Assembly: GCA_963676655.2 (NCBI GenBank)
Contig: CAXXKX010000002.1
Coordinates: forward strand, 372,001 to 436,000
DNA from: G963676655 sp963676655
GTDB taxonomy: Bacteria; Verrucomicrobiota; Lentisphaeria; Victivallales; Victivallaceae
DNA: 64,000 nt
Direction: 5' to 3'
The translations under genes and the position numbers were made by a program. The notes under the pieces are model-generated. The model was not told the origin of the DNA and did not search any database. It worked only from the letters and a program-made list of their open reading frames with translations. Below are positions 34,326 to 42,780 of the stretch, piece after piece. Each line of letters starts with the position of its first letter. Position 1 is the first letter of the stretch.

Positions 34326-35516
34326 TCACTCCTCCGTATCTTCCGTTTCTTTCTGTTTTTCAGGCGGCGGGGCAAGCACCCGCATCCGTTTTCCATGGCG
34401 GGGGAATTTGATCATAAAAGCCGCGCCCTCGCCTTCTTCACTGTCCAAAATAAGTTCGGCTCCATGTTCCCGGATAATTCTTTCGACAATCATCAATCCC
34501 AGACCGGTCCCGGTTTGCCGTGACGTCTCGAACGGATCAAACACCCGGTGAAAATTTTCCCGACTGATTCCGGTTCCGGAATCCACAAATTCCACACTGA
34601 CAAAATCTTCATCATAAAGACATTTTATTTCCAGTTCACCGCCGCCGGGCATTGCCTGTACGGCATTTTTAATAATATTGTAAAAAGCCTGCTTAAGCTG
34701 TTGAGCATCGGCCGAAATTGCCGGCAGGAATTCAGGAAAAGTACATTTGATATCGACATCCCGCGATTCCACTTCCTGCCGCATAAACTCCAGCGAACTG
34801 ATGATGACATCTTTAACATCGGTTTGCTGCATATTAGGTTTTGAGGGCCGGATAGCGCGCAGAAACTGACTGATGATGCCGTCAAGTCGTTCAACTTCCG
34901 CCCGGGAAGTATTCAGCATTTCAAGGGTTTCTTCAACATCGTAATCGCCTTCCTCAAATTGGCGTTGAAGCAACTGCAAGTGCAGATAAAGACTGTTCAG
35001 TGGATTACCGATTTCGTGAGCGACTCCGGCGGCAAGCTGTGATACCGCCTGCAAGGTTTCCGATTCAAGTTCCTGCTTGGAACGCTCCCGGGATTCGGTA
35101 ATGTCGTGCAGAATAACTGTCGCCAACGCCGCGTCCTCTTCATGCGGAACCAGGTAAAACGTCAAATAGCGATGTTTGGGATAAAAAATCTCAAGTTCCT
35201 GACGCGACAAACGGGACCATTCAGTCTCATCTCCGCGCAAGATACGCTTCCAGTCAATATCGTGAAGAAAATTGGAAATCCGCAATCTGGACATATCATC
35301 CGGCAGCCCCAGGAGCTCTTTGGCAGCGGGATTGTGATAGCGAATCTTTAATTCCCGATTGATAACCAGAACGCCTTCCCGGATAGCGTTAAAGACGGTT
35401 TCAAGGAATCCTTTCTCCCGGGCCAGATGCAGAATATACGCCTGAATGCTGCTTGAATCAATTGCATCCAAACGTTCAACCAAACGATCAAGAAAACTAT
35501 TATCACGGTCCGGCAT
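34326..35516 (-). CDS. Soluble PAS-domain sensor histidine kinase (NtrB-like)
   Basis: 396 residues without membrane segments. A PAS domain (about 35-140, VFNAIREGVLVINRELKIRYHN) is followed by HisKA with phospho-accepting His167 (LAAGVAHEIGNPLN) and an HATPase with N-box (FYNIIKNAVQAMPGGGEL), G1 (DSGTGISRENF) and G2 (GTGLGLMIVE). The lack of a transmembrane sensor means an intracellular signal, as for NtrB. Cognate partner of the response regulator 6 nt downstream. The acidic C-terminal tail (EKQKETEDTEE) is unusual. Confidence 0.93.
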   Translation of the reverse strand: MPDRDNSFLDRLVERLDAIDSSSIQAYILHLAREKGFLETVFNAIREGVLVINRELKIRYHNPAAKELLGLPDDMSRLRISNFLHDIDWKRILRGDETEWSRLSRQELEIFYPKHRYLTFYLVPHEEDAALATVILHDITESRERSKQELESETLQAVSQLAAGVAHEIGNPLNSLYLHLQLLQRQFEEGDYDVEETLEMLNTSRAEVERLDGIISQFLRAIRPSKPNMQQTDVKDVIISSLEFMRQEVESRDVDIKCTFPEFLPAISADAQQLKQAFYNIIKNAVQAMPGGGELEIKCLYDEDFVSVEFVDSGTGISRENFHRVFDPFETSRQTGTGLGLMIVERIIREHGAELILDSEEGEGAAFMIKFPRHGKRMRVLAPPPEKQKETEDTEE

Positions 35517-35853
35517 TTACTTACACCTCAAATTTTTTAACAAAACAACATAGAGACAATTTGTCACACTTGTCTGTATTTTTCAAGTTAAAAAAGGCCG
35601 GGAAGATAAAAAAATAGTTTAACAAAATATCATATTATATAAACATCTTGTTTATTAATTTTATTCAAAGCGTTTACATCCAATATCTTTTTAATCAGCG
35701 TGCAGCGTGATTTGGCACGTTGATTGTCGCGGAAACGATTATTTTGTCCAGCCCCTGGAAATCAACTTTCGGAGGCTGCTGGAATACTGGAAAAAGTGCG
35801 TGAATGTGCTATATTATAGATTTTGATTATAATAATTTAAATAGAGTTGCAAT
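35517..35853. other. Divergent 337-bp region between the kinase gene and bioB
   Basis: It contains an 11-bp stem with a G-U wobble (35693-35725; arms AATCAGCGTGC and GCACGTTGATT), a sigma-54-like site inside the right arm, a GACAATTTGTC-type palindrome near 35550-35565 toward the kinase gene, and AT-rich -10-like sequences (TATATT, TATAAT) close to bioB. No BirA-type box (TTGTAAACC with inverted partner) was found. No gene seen. Confidence 0.5.
35713..35727 (+). promoter_or_regulatory. Sigma-54-like promoter element upstream of bioB
   Basis: TGGCACG followed by N4 and TTGT. It matches the -24 element (TGGCACG) fully and the -12 element partly, since the invariant GC is GT here. It points toward bioB, whose start is about 127 bp downstream. 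Interesting because the adjacent gene set encodes a sigma-54 activator, but the -12 mismatch lowers confidence. Confidence 0.3.
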
Positions 35854-36840
35854 ATGCTTAATCCTTTAATTGAAAATGCGTATAAGGTGTTGGACGGGGA
35901 AAAGCTTTCTAAAGCTGAGGCGGTCGAGTTGAGCAAAATCAACGGCGCGGATATTATGGACCTGCTGTCGCTGGCTAATAAAGTACGCCTGAAATATGCC
36001 GGTGATTTTTTCACCTGTTCAATTCTGAATGCCAAGAGTGGAGTATGTTCTCAGAATTGCCGTTTTTGCGCCCAATCAGCTCATCATAATACCGGAGTTG
36101 ACGAATATCCGTTGGTTACGGTGGAGGAAACTCTGGCGGCGGCGCGCAAAGTCTATGAATCCGGGGTCCGCTCCTTTGGAATTGTCACTAGCGGCTATGG
36201 TTACAGCGATGTCAATGATCCTGAATTCAAAAAACTGCTGGAAATGCTTGATGCCGTTTATACCGAGTTTCCCGACATGCGCCTGTGCGTATCAATCGGG
36301 ATATTGAACCGGGAGACCGCAACCGAACTTGCAAAGCACCATACTGGTCGATATAATATGAATTTGCAGACTTCACCTGAACGTTATGCTGAACTCATTG
36401 CCGATACTCATACCGTTGAAGACAAATTCCGGACGATGGATTATTTACGTGAACATGGGGTTGAGTTGTGTTGCGGTGGGATTATCGGTCTGGGCGAAAG
36501 CATGGAGGACCGGATCGATATGGCGATTGCGGTCAGTAAATATAAACCTGAAGGCATTCCGATCAACGTTTTGCTGCCGATTCCCGGTACTCCGCTGGAA
36601 AATATTGAGCGGATATCGGCTCGTGATGTGGCGGTTACTTTTGCGCTGGTCAGATTATTGAACCCGGGAGCGATGATAAAATTCGCTGCCGGTCGCGAAA
36701 CTGCAATGAAAGATTTTCAGGGATTGTTGATGCTGGCCGGAGCGAACGGAATTATGACCGGGGGATATCTGACCACTCGCGGTCGTTCAGTGGCGGAGGA
36801 CGAGAAATTCCTCGATGAGTTGATGAACTTCTCTTCCTGA
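35854..36840 (+). CDS. bioB: Biotin synthase
   Basis: 328 residues. Radical SAM enzyme that inserts sulfur into dethiobiotin. The cluster Cys65-x3-Cys69-x2-Cys72 (GVCSQNCRFCAQSAHH) and the blocks LNLQTSPERY-like (MNLQTSPERYAEL), CCGGIIGLGES and AGANGIMTGGYLTT are canonical. SD is weak. First gene of a five-gene cluster bioB-F-G-C-D that is tightly packed (18 bp gap, then overlaps or 1-bp gaps). Confidence 0.97.
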   Translation: MLNPLIENAYKVLDGEKLSKAEAVELSKINGADIMDLLSLANKVRLKYAGDFFTCSILNAKSGVCSQNCRFCAQSAHHNTGVDEYPLVTVEETLAAARKVYESGVRSFGIVTSGYGYSDVNDPEFKKLLEMLDAVYTEFPDMRLCVSIGILNRETATELAKHHTGRYNMNLQTSPERYAELIADTHTVEDKFRTMDYLREHGVELCCGGIIGLGESMEDRIDMAIAVSKYKPEGIPINVLLPIPGTPLENIERISARDVAVTFALVRLLNPGAMIKFAAGRETAMKDFQGLLMLAGANGIMTGGYLTTRGRSVAEDEKFLDELMNFSS

Positions 36841-36858
36841 ATAAAAAAGATCAAAACT

Positions 36859-37992
36859 ATGAGCTTTATCAATTCACTTCAAAATGAACTGTCCCAACTC
36901 AAGTCCGGGGACCGCATGCGTTGTCTGAGGACTATAGATCCGGACGGGAAATATGCTTTTTTTGAAGGTAAGCGCTTCCTGAATCTTTCAGGTAATGATT
37001 ACCTCGGATTGGCAGCGGATAATTCCGAATACGCCGATTTTGCTGCCGATTTGCCGCTGATGACTTCTTCATCTTCCCGGCTATTGACTGGATCTTCTCC
37101 GGCTCACGCTGAATTGGAGCAGCTTCTTGCAGAACTTTATCACCGACCCGCTTTGTCCTTCAACAGCGGCTATCATGCCAATACCGGGATTTTGCCGGCG
37201 TTGGCCGGACGCGGCGATCTGATCCTTTGCGACAAGTTGAATCATGCCAGTATTATTGACGGAGTCCGGCTTTCCGGAGCCGAATATAAACGTTTTCCCC
37301 ACCTTGACGTTGACCGGTTGGAGCAAATCCTGGAAGCGGAGCGCGCCAAATATAATAATGTTTTTATTGTTACCGAATCGATATTCAGTATGGACGGCGA
37401 CATCGCTGATATAGAGTCACTGGTCGATCTGAAAAGACATCACGACGCGGTTTTGATTGTGGATGAAGCGCACAGTATTGGAGTCCTTGGAGAAAACGGG
37501 CTGGGATTGTGTGAGGCGGCCGGACTGATTAATGAAATTGATATAATAATCGGGACTTTCGGTAAAGCTCTGGCTTCGATCGGAGCGTTTGCGATTACTT
37601 CTCCGGTAATCCGGGATTATCTGGTCAACCGGATGCGGACGTTGATTTTTACCACGGCGTTGCCGCCGGCTTGTGCCGCATGGTCCGCCAGAATGCTGAA
37701 AAAAGCGGTCGGTATGAAGTCGGAACGCTGGCACCTTTATGATATATCCCGGCAGTTCCAGGACAAACTGAGGTACCGTGAGATTGATACTTGCGGGTCA
37801 TCCCAGATTGTTCCGGCTATTCTCGGTCAGGATGAATTGGCGGAGAAAAAAGCCGCGGCATTGCGGGATGCCGGATACCTTGTTTTTCCGATCAGGCCAC
37901 CGACTGTTCCACCGAATACCGCGCGTTTGCGTTTTTCGTTAAATGCGGCTATGTTATGGGAAGATATTAAACAAATACCGGGACTGATATGA
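36859..37992 (+). CDS. bioF: 8-amino-7-oxononanoate synthase
   Basis: 377 residues. PLP enzyme condensing pimeloyl-ACP with alanine. LNLSGNDYLGLAAD, FNSGYHANTGILPAL, VDEAHSIGVLGENGLG and the PLP-lysine block IIGTFGKALASIGAF are seen. Overlaps bioG by 4 bp, so translation is coupled. Confidence 0.96.
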   Translation: MSFINSLQNELSQLKSGDRMRCLRTIDPDGKYAFFEGKRFLNLSGNDYLGLAADNSEYADFAADLPLMTSSSSRLLTGSSPAHAELEQLLAELYHRPALSFNSGYHANTGILPALAGRGDLILCDKLNHASIIDGVRLSGAEYKRFPHLDVDRLEQILEAERAKYNNVFIVTESIFSMDGDIADIESLVDLKRHHDAVLIVDEAHSIGVLGENGLGLCEAAGLINEIDIIIGTFGKALASIGAFAITSPVIRDYLVNRMRTLIFTTALPPACAAWSARMLKKAVGMKSERWHLYDISRQFQDKLRYREIDTCGSSQIVPAILGQDELAEKKAAALRDAGYLVFPIRPPTVPPNTARLRFSLNAAMLWEDIKQIPGLI

Positions 37993-38672
37993 AACACGTT
38001 TGGATTAATAATGAAGAAGCTTCAGAACTGTTGATTTTTTGCAATGGCTGGGGAATGGACGCTGCGACACTTTCTAATCTTGAAACCTCGGATGGCTTGG
38101 ATGTGTTAAACCTTTTCGATTATACCATACCGGAGCTTGAGCTTGATATTGCCAGGCTTGCTGCCGGTTATGATAAGGTTTCACTTGTCGCCTGGTCCCT
38201 TGGCGTCTGGGCCGCGGCTGAGTTGTTCAATGATTCAAACATCAAGTTTGCTACCGCGACAGCGGTTGCCGGAACCCTTGAGCCGTACTCGGATGATTAC
38301 GGTATTCCGGTTCAGATTTTTGAAGCCTCGATGCGGCAGTGGAATTTCAATACCAGGAGAAAATTTGAACGTCGCATATATTTGCCGTTTGCCAACCTGG
38401 CCGGAATGCACTTTGTCTCTCCTGAACGCTACCCAGGTGATCAGTGCAACGAACTGATGGCGATACGGGCCAGAATGGATGATGTTCAAGTCAATACTGA
38501 TTTATTCACCCACGCTCTTGTGTGTACGAAGGACCGGATAATTCCAGGTGCGTCTCAGCTTGCTGCTTGGAGTAATGCCGGAGTGAAAATCATTGAAAGG
38601 CCATGGCCGCATTATCCTTTCTATAACTTTGGATCATGGTGTGATTTACTGGATTTGATCGAAAAAAGTTAA
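37989..38672 (+). CDS. bioG: Pimeloyl-ACP methyl ester esterase, BioG type (DUF452)
   Basis: 227 residues of the BioG (DUF452) alpha/beta hydrolase family. It frees pimeloyl-ACP from its methyl ester, ending the BioC-initiated pimelate cycle. Visible motifs: LLIFCNGWGMD near the N-terminus, nucleophile Ser in VAWSLGVWAA, and the C-terminal His region RPWPHYPF. It replaces the better-known BioH and lies between bioF and bioC, a typical order for BioG operons. Confidence 0.92.
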   Translation: MKHVWINNEEASELLIFCNGWGMDAATLSNLETSDGLDVLNLFDYTIPELELDIARLAAGYDKVSLVAWSLGVWAAAELFNDSNIKFATATAVAGTLEPYSDDYGIPVQIFEASMRQWNFNTRRKFERRIYLPFANLAGMHFVSPERYPGDQCNELMAIRARMDDVQVNTDLFTHALVCTKDRIIPGASQLAAWSNAGVKIIERPWPHYPFYNFGSWCDLLDLIEKS

Positions 38673-38673
38673 T

Positions 38674-39435
38674 ATGAATCAAATATTGAACAAAGAACTG
38701 GTACGGCAGCGGTTTGCGCGTGGCCTTCACAGTTATGCCGAAAATGCCTATATCCAGCGTGAGTGCGCGGAACGCCTGATTTTCGAACTGTCGGCGGTTG
38801 CCGGAACCGACTATGACCGGATTTTTGAATTCGGGGCCGGGGCCGCGCTTCTGACTGAAATGATTGCCGAGTCGTTGCATTACAATCAATTGCTGGTCAA
38901 TGACCTGGCTCCAGAGGCCCGCGAATACGTTACTGCCGCAGCTGAATGCGAATTTATTCCCGGAGATGTGGAACATCTTGGCGCAGTGCCATGTGATTTG
39001 GACCTGATCATCGGAAACGCCGCCTTTCAATGGTTGCAGGAACCGGCTGCTGCGTTACGACGGTTTGCCGATCATTTGAAAATTGACGGTATTCTGGCGT
39101 TTTCAACCTTTGGTCCCCGTAATCTGGAAGAGATTGCCGATATTACTGGAGTGACTTTGAATTATTTGCCCTCAGCCGAACTGAGAAAATTATTATGGGA
39201 AAATTTTGAGATTCTTTGTTTTCATGAAAACGTTCATCATCTTGAATTTTCCGATCCGAAAGCGGTGTTGAGACACTTGAAGGACACAGGCGCGACCGGA
39301 GTCAACGGTCGAGTCTGGACCAAGTCGGCAATCCGTGATTTTGAAGCAAAATATCAAGATCGTTACCAATATGGGACCGGGGTACGAGTATCATATCATC
39401 CCGTGGTTGTCATTGCCAAACGTTTAAAGGATTGA
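38674..39435 (+). CDS. bioC: Malonyl-ACP O-methyltransferase
   Basis: 253 residues, SAM-dependent. It methylates malonyl-ACP to start pimelate synthesis. N-terminal RQRFARGLHSYAENAYIQRECAE is the BioC opening, the SAM-binding motif is IFEFGAGAALLTEM, and FQWLQEPAAALRRFADHLK follows. One base separates it from bioG. Confidence 0.94.
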   Translation: MNQILNKELVRQRFARGLHSYAENAYIQRECAERLIFELSAVAGTDYDRIFEFGAGAALLTEMIAESLHYNQLLVNDLAPEAREYVTAAAECEFIPGDVEHLGAVPCDLDLIIGNAAFQWLQEPAAALRRFADHLKIDGILAFSTFGPRNLEEIADITGVTLNYLPSAELRKLLWENFEILCFHENVHHLEFSDPKAVLRHLKDTGATGVNGRVWTKSAIRDFEAKYQDRYQYGTGVRVSYHPVVVIAKRLKD

Positions 39436-39436
39436 T

Positions 39437-40105
39437 ATGAGAACTGGAAATTATTTGATTAGCGCTATAGATACTGATATCGGCAAAAGTGTTGTTACCG
39501 GTTTGCTGGCGCGTTATCTTAAAAAACTTGAAAAAAAGGTTATTACCTGTAAACCTGCTCAAACCGGCTGTACCGGGATCGCTGAAGACATTTTAACTCA
39601 TCGCAAATTAGCTGAAATGGAACTTTTGCCTGAAGATCGTAATGGGATCAGTTGTCCGTTTGTTTTTCCGGTTCCGGCCTCGCCGCATTTAGCCGCGGAG
39701 ATGGCGGGTGGGCAGATTGATCCGAATAAACTGGATTCATGCCTTGAAACGTTAAGTGATAAATATGAATTTATTTTGGTTGAGGGAGCAGGGGGCCTGA
39801 TGGTCCCGCTTACCCGGGAACTGTTATTTATTGACTGGGCTGCCGGACATGACATGCCGCTTATTCTAGTTACATCGTCACGTCTCGGTAGCATTAATCA
39901 TACATTGTTGTCGTTGGAAGCGGCCCGGAGACGTGATATTGAGGTTGCCGGAATCATCTACAATACATTTCCGTCTGGAGAGCCGCATATTTCCGTCGAT
40001 TCATATAATGTAATATCTGCTTTCGACTCTGCCCCGATTATTCAATTACCGGAAATTGATGACAATGATATTCCGGATATCGATTTTTCTATTTTATTCG
40101 CTTAA
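39437..40105 (+). CDS. bioD: Dethiobiotin synthetase
   Basis: 222 residues. ATP-dependent closure of the ureido ring of dethiobiotin. P-loop-like DTDIGKSVVTGLLARYLKK, CKPAQTGC, and VEGAGGLMVPLTRELLF are visible. Usual BioD sequences begin the motif with GTDT-x-VGKT; here it is AIDTDIGKS. Last gene of the bio operon. No bioA or bioK (the DAPA step) is found in this window. Confidence 0.94.
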   Translation: MRTGNYLISAIDTDIGKSVVTGLLARYLKKLEKKVITCKPAQTGCTGIAEDILTHRKLAEMELLPEDRNGISCPFVFPVPASPHLAAEMAGGQIDPNKLDSCLETLSDKYEFILVEGAGGLMVPLTRELLFIDWAAGHDMPLILVTSSRLGSINHTLLSLEAARRRDIEVAGIIYNTFPSGEPHISVDSYNVISAFDSAPIIQLPEIDDNDIPDIDFSILFA

Positions 40106-40175
40106 CTGTTGATTGATGTTAAGTTGTTTGTTAACATTTTCTTATGAATTATATATATTCAAACCGTCTGACTAT

Positions 40176-40204
40176 TTGACAAATCTGCTTTCAACGTATA
40201 TATT
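40176..40204 (+). promoter_or_regulatory. Strong promoter of Y1 transposase 2
   Basis: TTGACA (40176-40181), 17 bp, TATATT (40199-40204), near consensus. AAAGGAGAAC follows as SD for the ATG at 40234. Confidence 0.65.
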
Positions 40205-40233
40205 ATCTCCAAACCAATCAAAAGGAGAACAAA

Positions 40234-41205
40234 ATGGAAGCGCGAATGAAAATTAAGGGCGATGGTTGCTATTATCATCTTTATAATCGGATCGGTTGCA
40301 TTAAAGGCGAACACCCTTTTTCAGATGTGGATAAGGAATATGGTTTCACGTTGCTGAGATATCTTTGCGATTACTTTCTGATAGAGGTGATTTCTGCAGC
40401 ATGGATGGGCAATCATTTCCATCTCGTGGTCTACGCTCCCGGACCGGATGAACTGCCGCCACTCGAGGTCATTGTTAAACGACACAACGCCTATTACAAA
40501 TCCATGAAAAAAATCTTCAAATTCGGCCCGCGAACCCATGTTATCAGTCTCGACAACAAAGTACAATGCCAGGAAATAGCCCTAAAAATGATCGATATCA
40601 GCCGGTTTATGTCAGCATATCAACGACAATTCACCTGCGTCTATAACGAGACACGCGACCGCACCGGACAACTCTGGGGCGGACGGTTCAAAAGCGTGAT
40701 CCTCGAGCGCATAAACGCCTTGGCTGCCTGCGTGAACTACGTCGAACTTAACCCGGTCCGGGCAGGCTTGAAAACCGATCCTTCTGATTACAATTTCACC
40801 ACATGGGGCCGCTATTGCAGGAGTGGAAAACACATGTTCTATACAAATTTTGTCAAACACATGAAGCCAAACATTACTACGGGTGACACTTCGCAATGGA
40901 CTGAAAACGAACTATTTGCGTTTTTCCGCGGCGAACTGGCACGAATCATCACGGCGGAGACCGGAGCCTCAAGCGAAGAAATCTATGCAGCACGTGACAA
41001 AGCCCGACAAAAAGAATCAATGCATGTACGATTCCTGCGTCGTACCCGACATTTTACCGAAGGCACAATTTTAGGTTCAAAACTCTTCATCCGTCAAACC
41101 GGAAGTCTATTTGACAATCCAGAAAGAATTCGGAAGAAACATCTCTCACGAGGCTCCAGCCCGTCTGGAATATTATATTGTTTTCGAAAACTCAAAAATT
41201 CTTAA
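40234..41205 (+). CDS. REP-associated tyrosine transposase (Y1_Tnp, TnpA-REP), copy 2
   Basis: 323 residues, same length as the copy at 12303 and collinear with it throughout. HUH motif His61-Phe62-His63 in WMGNHFHLVVY, conserved Tyr in FMSAYQRQF, YVELNPVRAG and the C-terminal RRTRHFTEGTILGSKLF. It has its own near-consensus promoter right after the bio operon. Its 3' end overlaps a minus-strand gene fragment, so it may have inserted into or beside an older gene. No obvious REP hairpin array flanks it. Confidence 0.9.
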   Translation: MEARMKIKGDGCYYHLYNRIGCIKGEHPFSDVDKEYGFTLLRYLCDYFLIEVISAAWMGNHFHLVVYAPGPDELPPLEVIVKRHNAYYKSMKKIFKFGPRTHVISLDNKVQCQEIALKMIDISRFMSAYQRQFTCVYNETRDRTGQLWGGRFKSVILERINALAACVNYVELNPVRAGLKTDPSDYNFTTWGRYCRSGKHMFYTNFVKHMKPNITTGDTSQWTENELFAFFRGELARIITAETGASSEEIYAARDKARQKESMHVRFLRRTRHFTEGTILGSKLFIRQTGSLFDNPERIRKKHLSRGSSPSGILYCFRKLKNS

Positions 41206-41352
41206 AAAAGAGAACAGGGAGGGCAATTTATTCCCTCGATAGTTGTGCAGCCATTCACTGATAGGCCGGGCTTGATCTTCGGTCGGGACTATGTAGATAT
41301 AATGGTCGATTGAACGTTTATGTGTGTCCCAATTGCTGTAACTTCCGGTCAT
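41173..41352 (-). pseudogene. Gene fragment beside transposase 2
   Basis: A 59-codon minus-strand frame starting MTGSYSNWDTHKRSIDHYIY and continuing IVPTEDQARPISEWLHNYRG. It has protein-like composition, but its last 11 codons run antisense through the 3' end of the transposase. I read it as the start of a gene whose remainder was lost when the transposase region arrived. No family recognised; a genuine short gene is possible. Confidence 0.3.
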
Positions 41353-41574
41353 GAACTAATTTTTGTATGGGCTCCGGTAAAAGGGGATTATTTTTAATAT
41401 ACGAGCATTAAGTAAGGTTATTTTATGACAGACTGTGGTACAGATTAGATTATATCATTACTCATCATGCTGACTTTTTTATAAAAAGGACTGGAACGAT
41501 TAAATTTGAGTGCTAGATTATTTGAACAAAAGTATAAGTTTATTTAAAATAATTTCCGGAATATATTTAAAACT
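41206..41574. other. 369-bp spacer between transposase 2 and zupT
   Basis: Besides the fragment at 41173-41352, the spacer is AT-rich and holds no recognised gene or terminator. A weak symmetry TTTAAAATAATTTCCGGAAT lies just before zupT, but it is too degenerate to call a metal-responsive operator. Confidence 0.4.
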
Positions 41575-42387
41575 ATGGATATTTCAAATTTCTGGTACGC
41601 CGTTCTTTTGACTTCATTTGCCGGATTATCTACCGGTATCGGCAGTCTGGTTGCTTTCTTTGCCAATCGTACCAATACTAAATTTCTATCGCTGTCACTT
41701 GGGTTCTCCGCTGGTGTAATGGTATATATTTCTTTCGTTGAACTTTTTAATCACGCAAACGATACCCTGAAAGAGACTCTCGGAAGTCGGACCGGAGCGT
41801 GGGTTGCGGTTGCCGCTTTTTTTGCCGGGTTTGGACTGGTCGGCCTGATAGACAAGTTGGTTCCTGATTACGAAAATCCACATGAAATGCATAAAGTGGA
41901 AGAATTGGATAACCGCTCCATGGCGAAAAATTTCAACAAACTCTACCGGGTTGGTATATTAACCGCCCTGGCAATAAGCATTCATAATTTTCCGGAAGGA
42001 CTGGTTACCTTCTTCGGAACTTTGTCAGATGTAAAAATGGGGATGGTTATTGCTACTGCAATCGCAATTCACAATATTCCAGAGGGAATTGCGGTAGCGG
42101 TTCCGGTTTATTATTCAACCGGCAGTTGGAAAAAGACTTTTGTTCTATCCTTCTTGTCTGGTCTGGCCGAACCAGTGGGCGGAATTGTCGGCTATTTAAT
42201 CCTGATGCCGTTTATCAACGAAACGGTTATCGGCATTGTCTTTGCGCTGGTATCCGGAATTATGGTATTCATTTCCCTTGACAGCCTGTTGCCGTCGGCC
42301 GAAAAATACGGCAATCATCACCTCTCGATCTGGGGAATGGTCGCTGGAATGGTCGTCATGGCTGTGAGTCTGTTGCTTTTTCAATGA
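41575..42387 (+). CDS. zupT: ZIP-family zinc/divalent metal transporter
   Basis: 270 residues with about eight membrane segments. The metal-binding pair of ZIP helices is explicit: ISIHNFPEGLVTFFG and IAIHNIPEGIAVAVPVYY, followed by FLSGLAEPVGGIVGYL. Length and motifs match ZupT, which imports Zn2+ and other divalent metals. The inter-helix loop is not His-rich (NPHEMHKVEELD). No SD is obvious. Monocistronic by context. Confidence 0.93.
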   Translation: MDISNFWYAVLLTSFAGLSTGIGSLVAFFANRTNTKFLSLSLGFSAGVMVYISFVELFNHANDTLKETLGSRTGAWVAVAAFFAGFGLVGLIDKLVPDYENPHEMHKVEELDNRSMAKNFNKLYRVGILTALAISIHNFPEGLVTFFGTLSDVKMGMVIATAIAIHNIPEGIAVAVPVYYSTGSWKKTFVLSFLSGLAEPVGGIVGYLILMPFINETVIGIVFALVSGIMVFISLDSLLPSAEKYGNHHLSIWGMVAGMVVMAVSLLLFQ

Positions 42388-42780
42388 AAAACGGTCTTGA
42401 ATTGTCCTTTAAATTGATTCTCTATTACCTTTTTTCATAATCTCTGCGGTGTTGAGAATTTATTTGAAAAAAGTTAGGATTTTGATTTGAAAAATTCCGA
42501 AAAAAGAGTAATGTTAAAGTCCAGTCTGATGTAACTTCTCTAACACAGATCAACGTTCGTGAAACTGATTTTTGCGCATTGCTTTTATAATGCCCTGTTT
42601 GGTTCAAAACGGAAGTTTTTTATTTGAGAAATCCCTGTAACAATATGGGGAAATTGTGTATTTGTTAGCATTGATCATGAGAAAAAAATCGACAGTTTGC
42701 AGTTTCTGGAAAAGCTTTATTTTCCTGGCAGGAGATTGCAGCATGAAATCACCAATCAAAAGAATTAAATAGAGGCAGGT
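42388..42780. other. 393-bp spacer before pyrG
   Basis: AT-rich. The only coding-like item is a 31-codon frame at 42677-42772 that ends 8 bp before pyrG and contains an internal SD-ATG start of nine codons. It could be a leader peptide but has no further support. No promoter or riboswitch is clear. Confidence 0.4.

Noticed and set aside
35517..35853. BirA-type operator for the biotin operon
   Set aside because: No sequence resembling TTGTAAACC with its inverted partner was found.
42677..42772. 31-codon frame before pyrG as a regulatory leader peptide
   Set aside because: No SD for its first ATG, no terminator/antiterminator pair and no CTP-sensing motif; kept only as a remark on the spacer.
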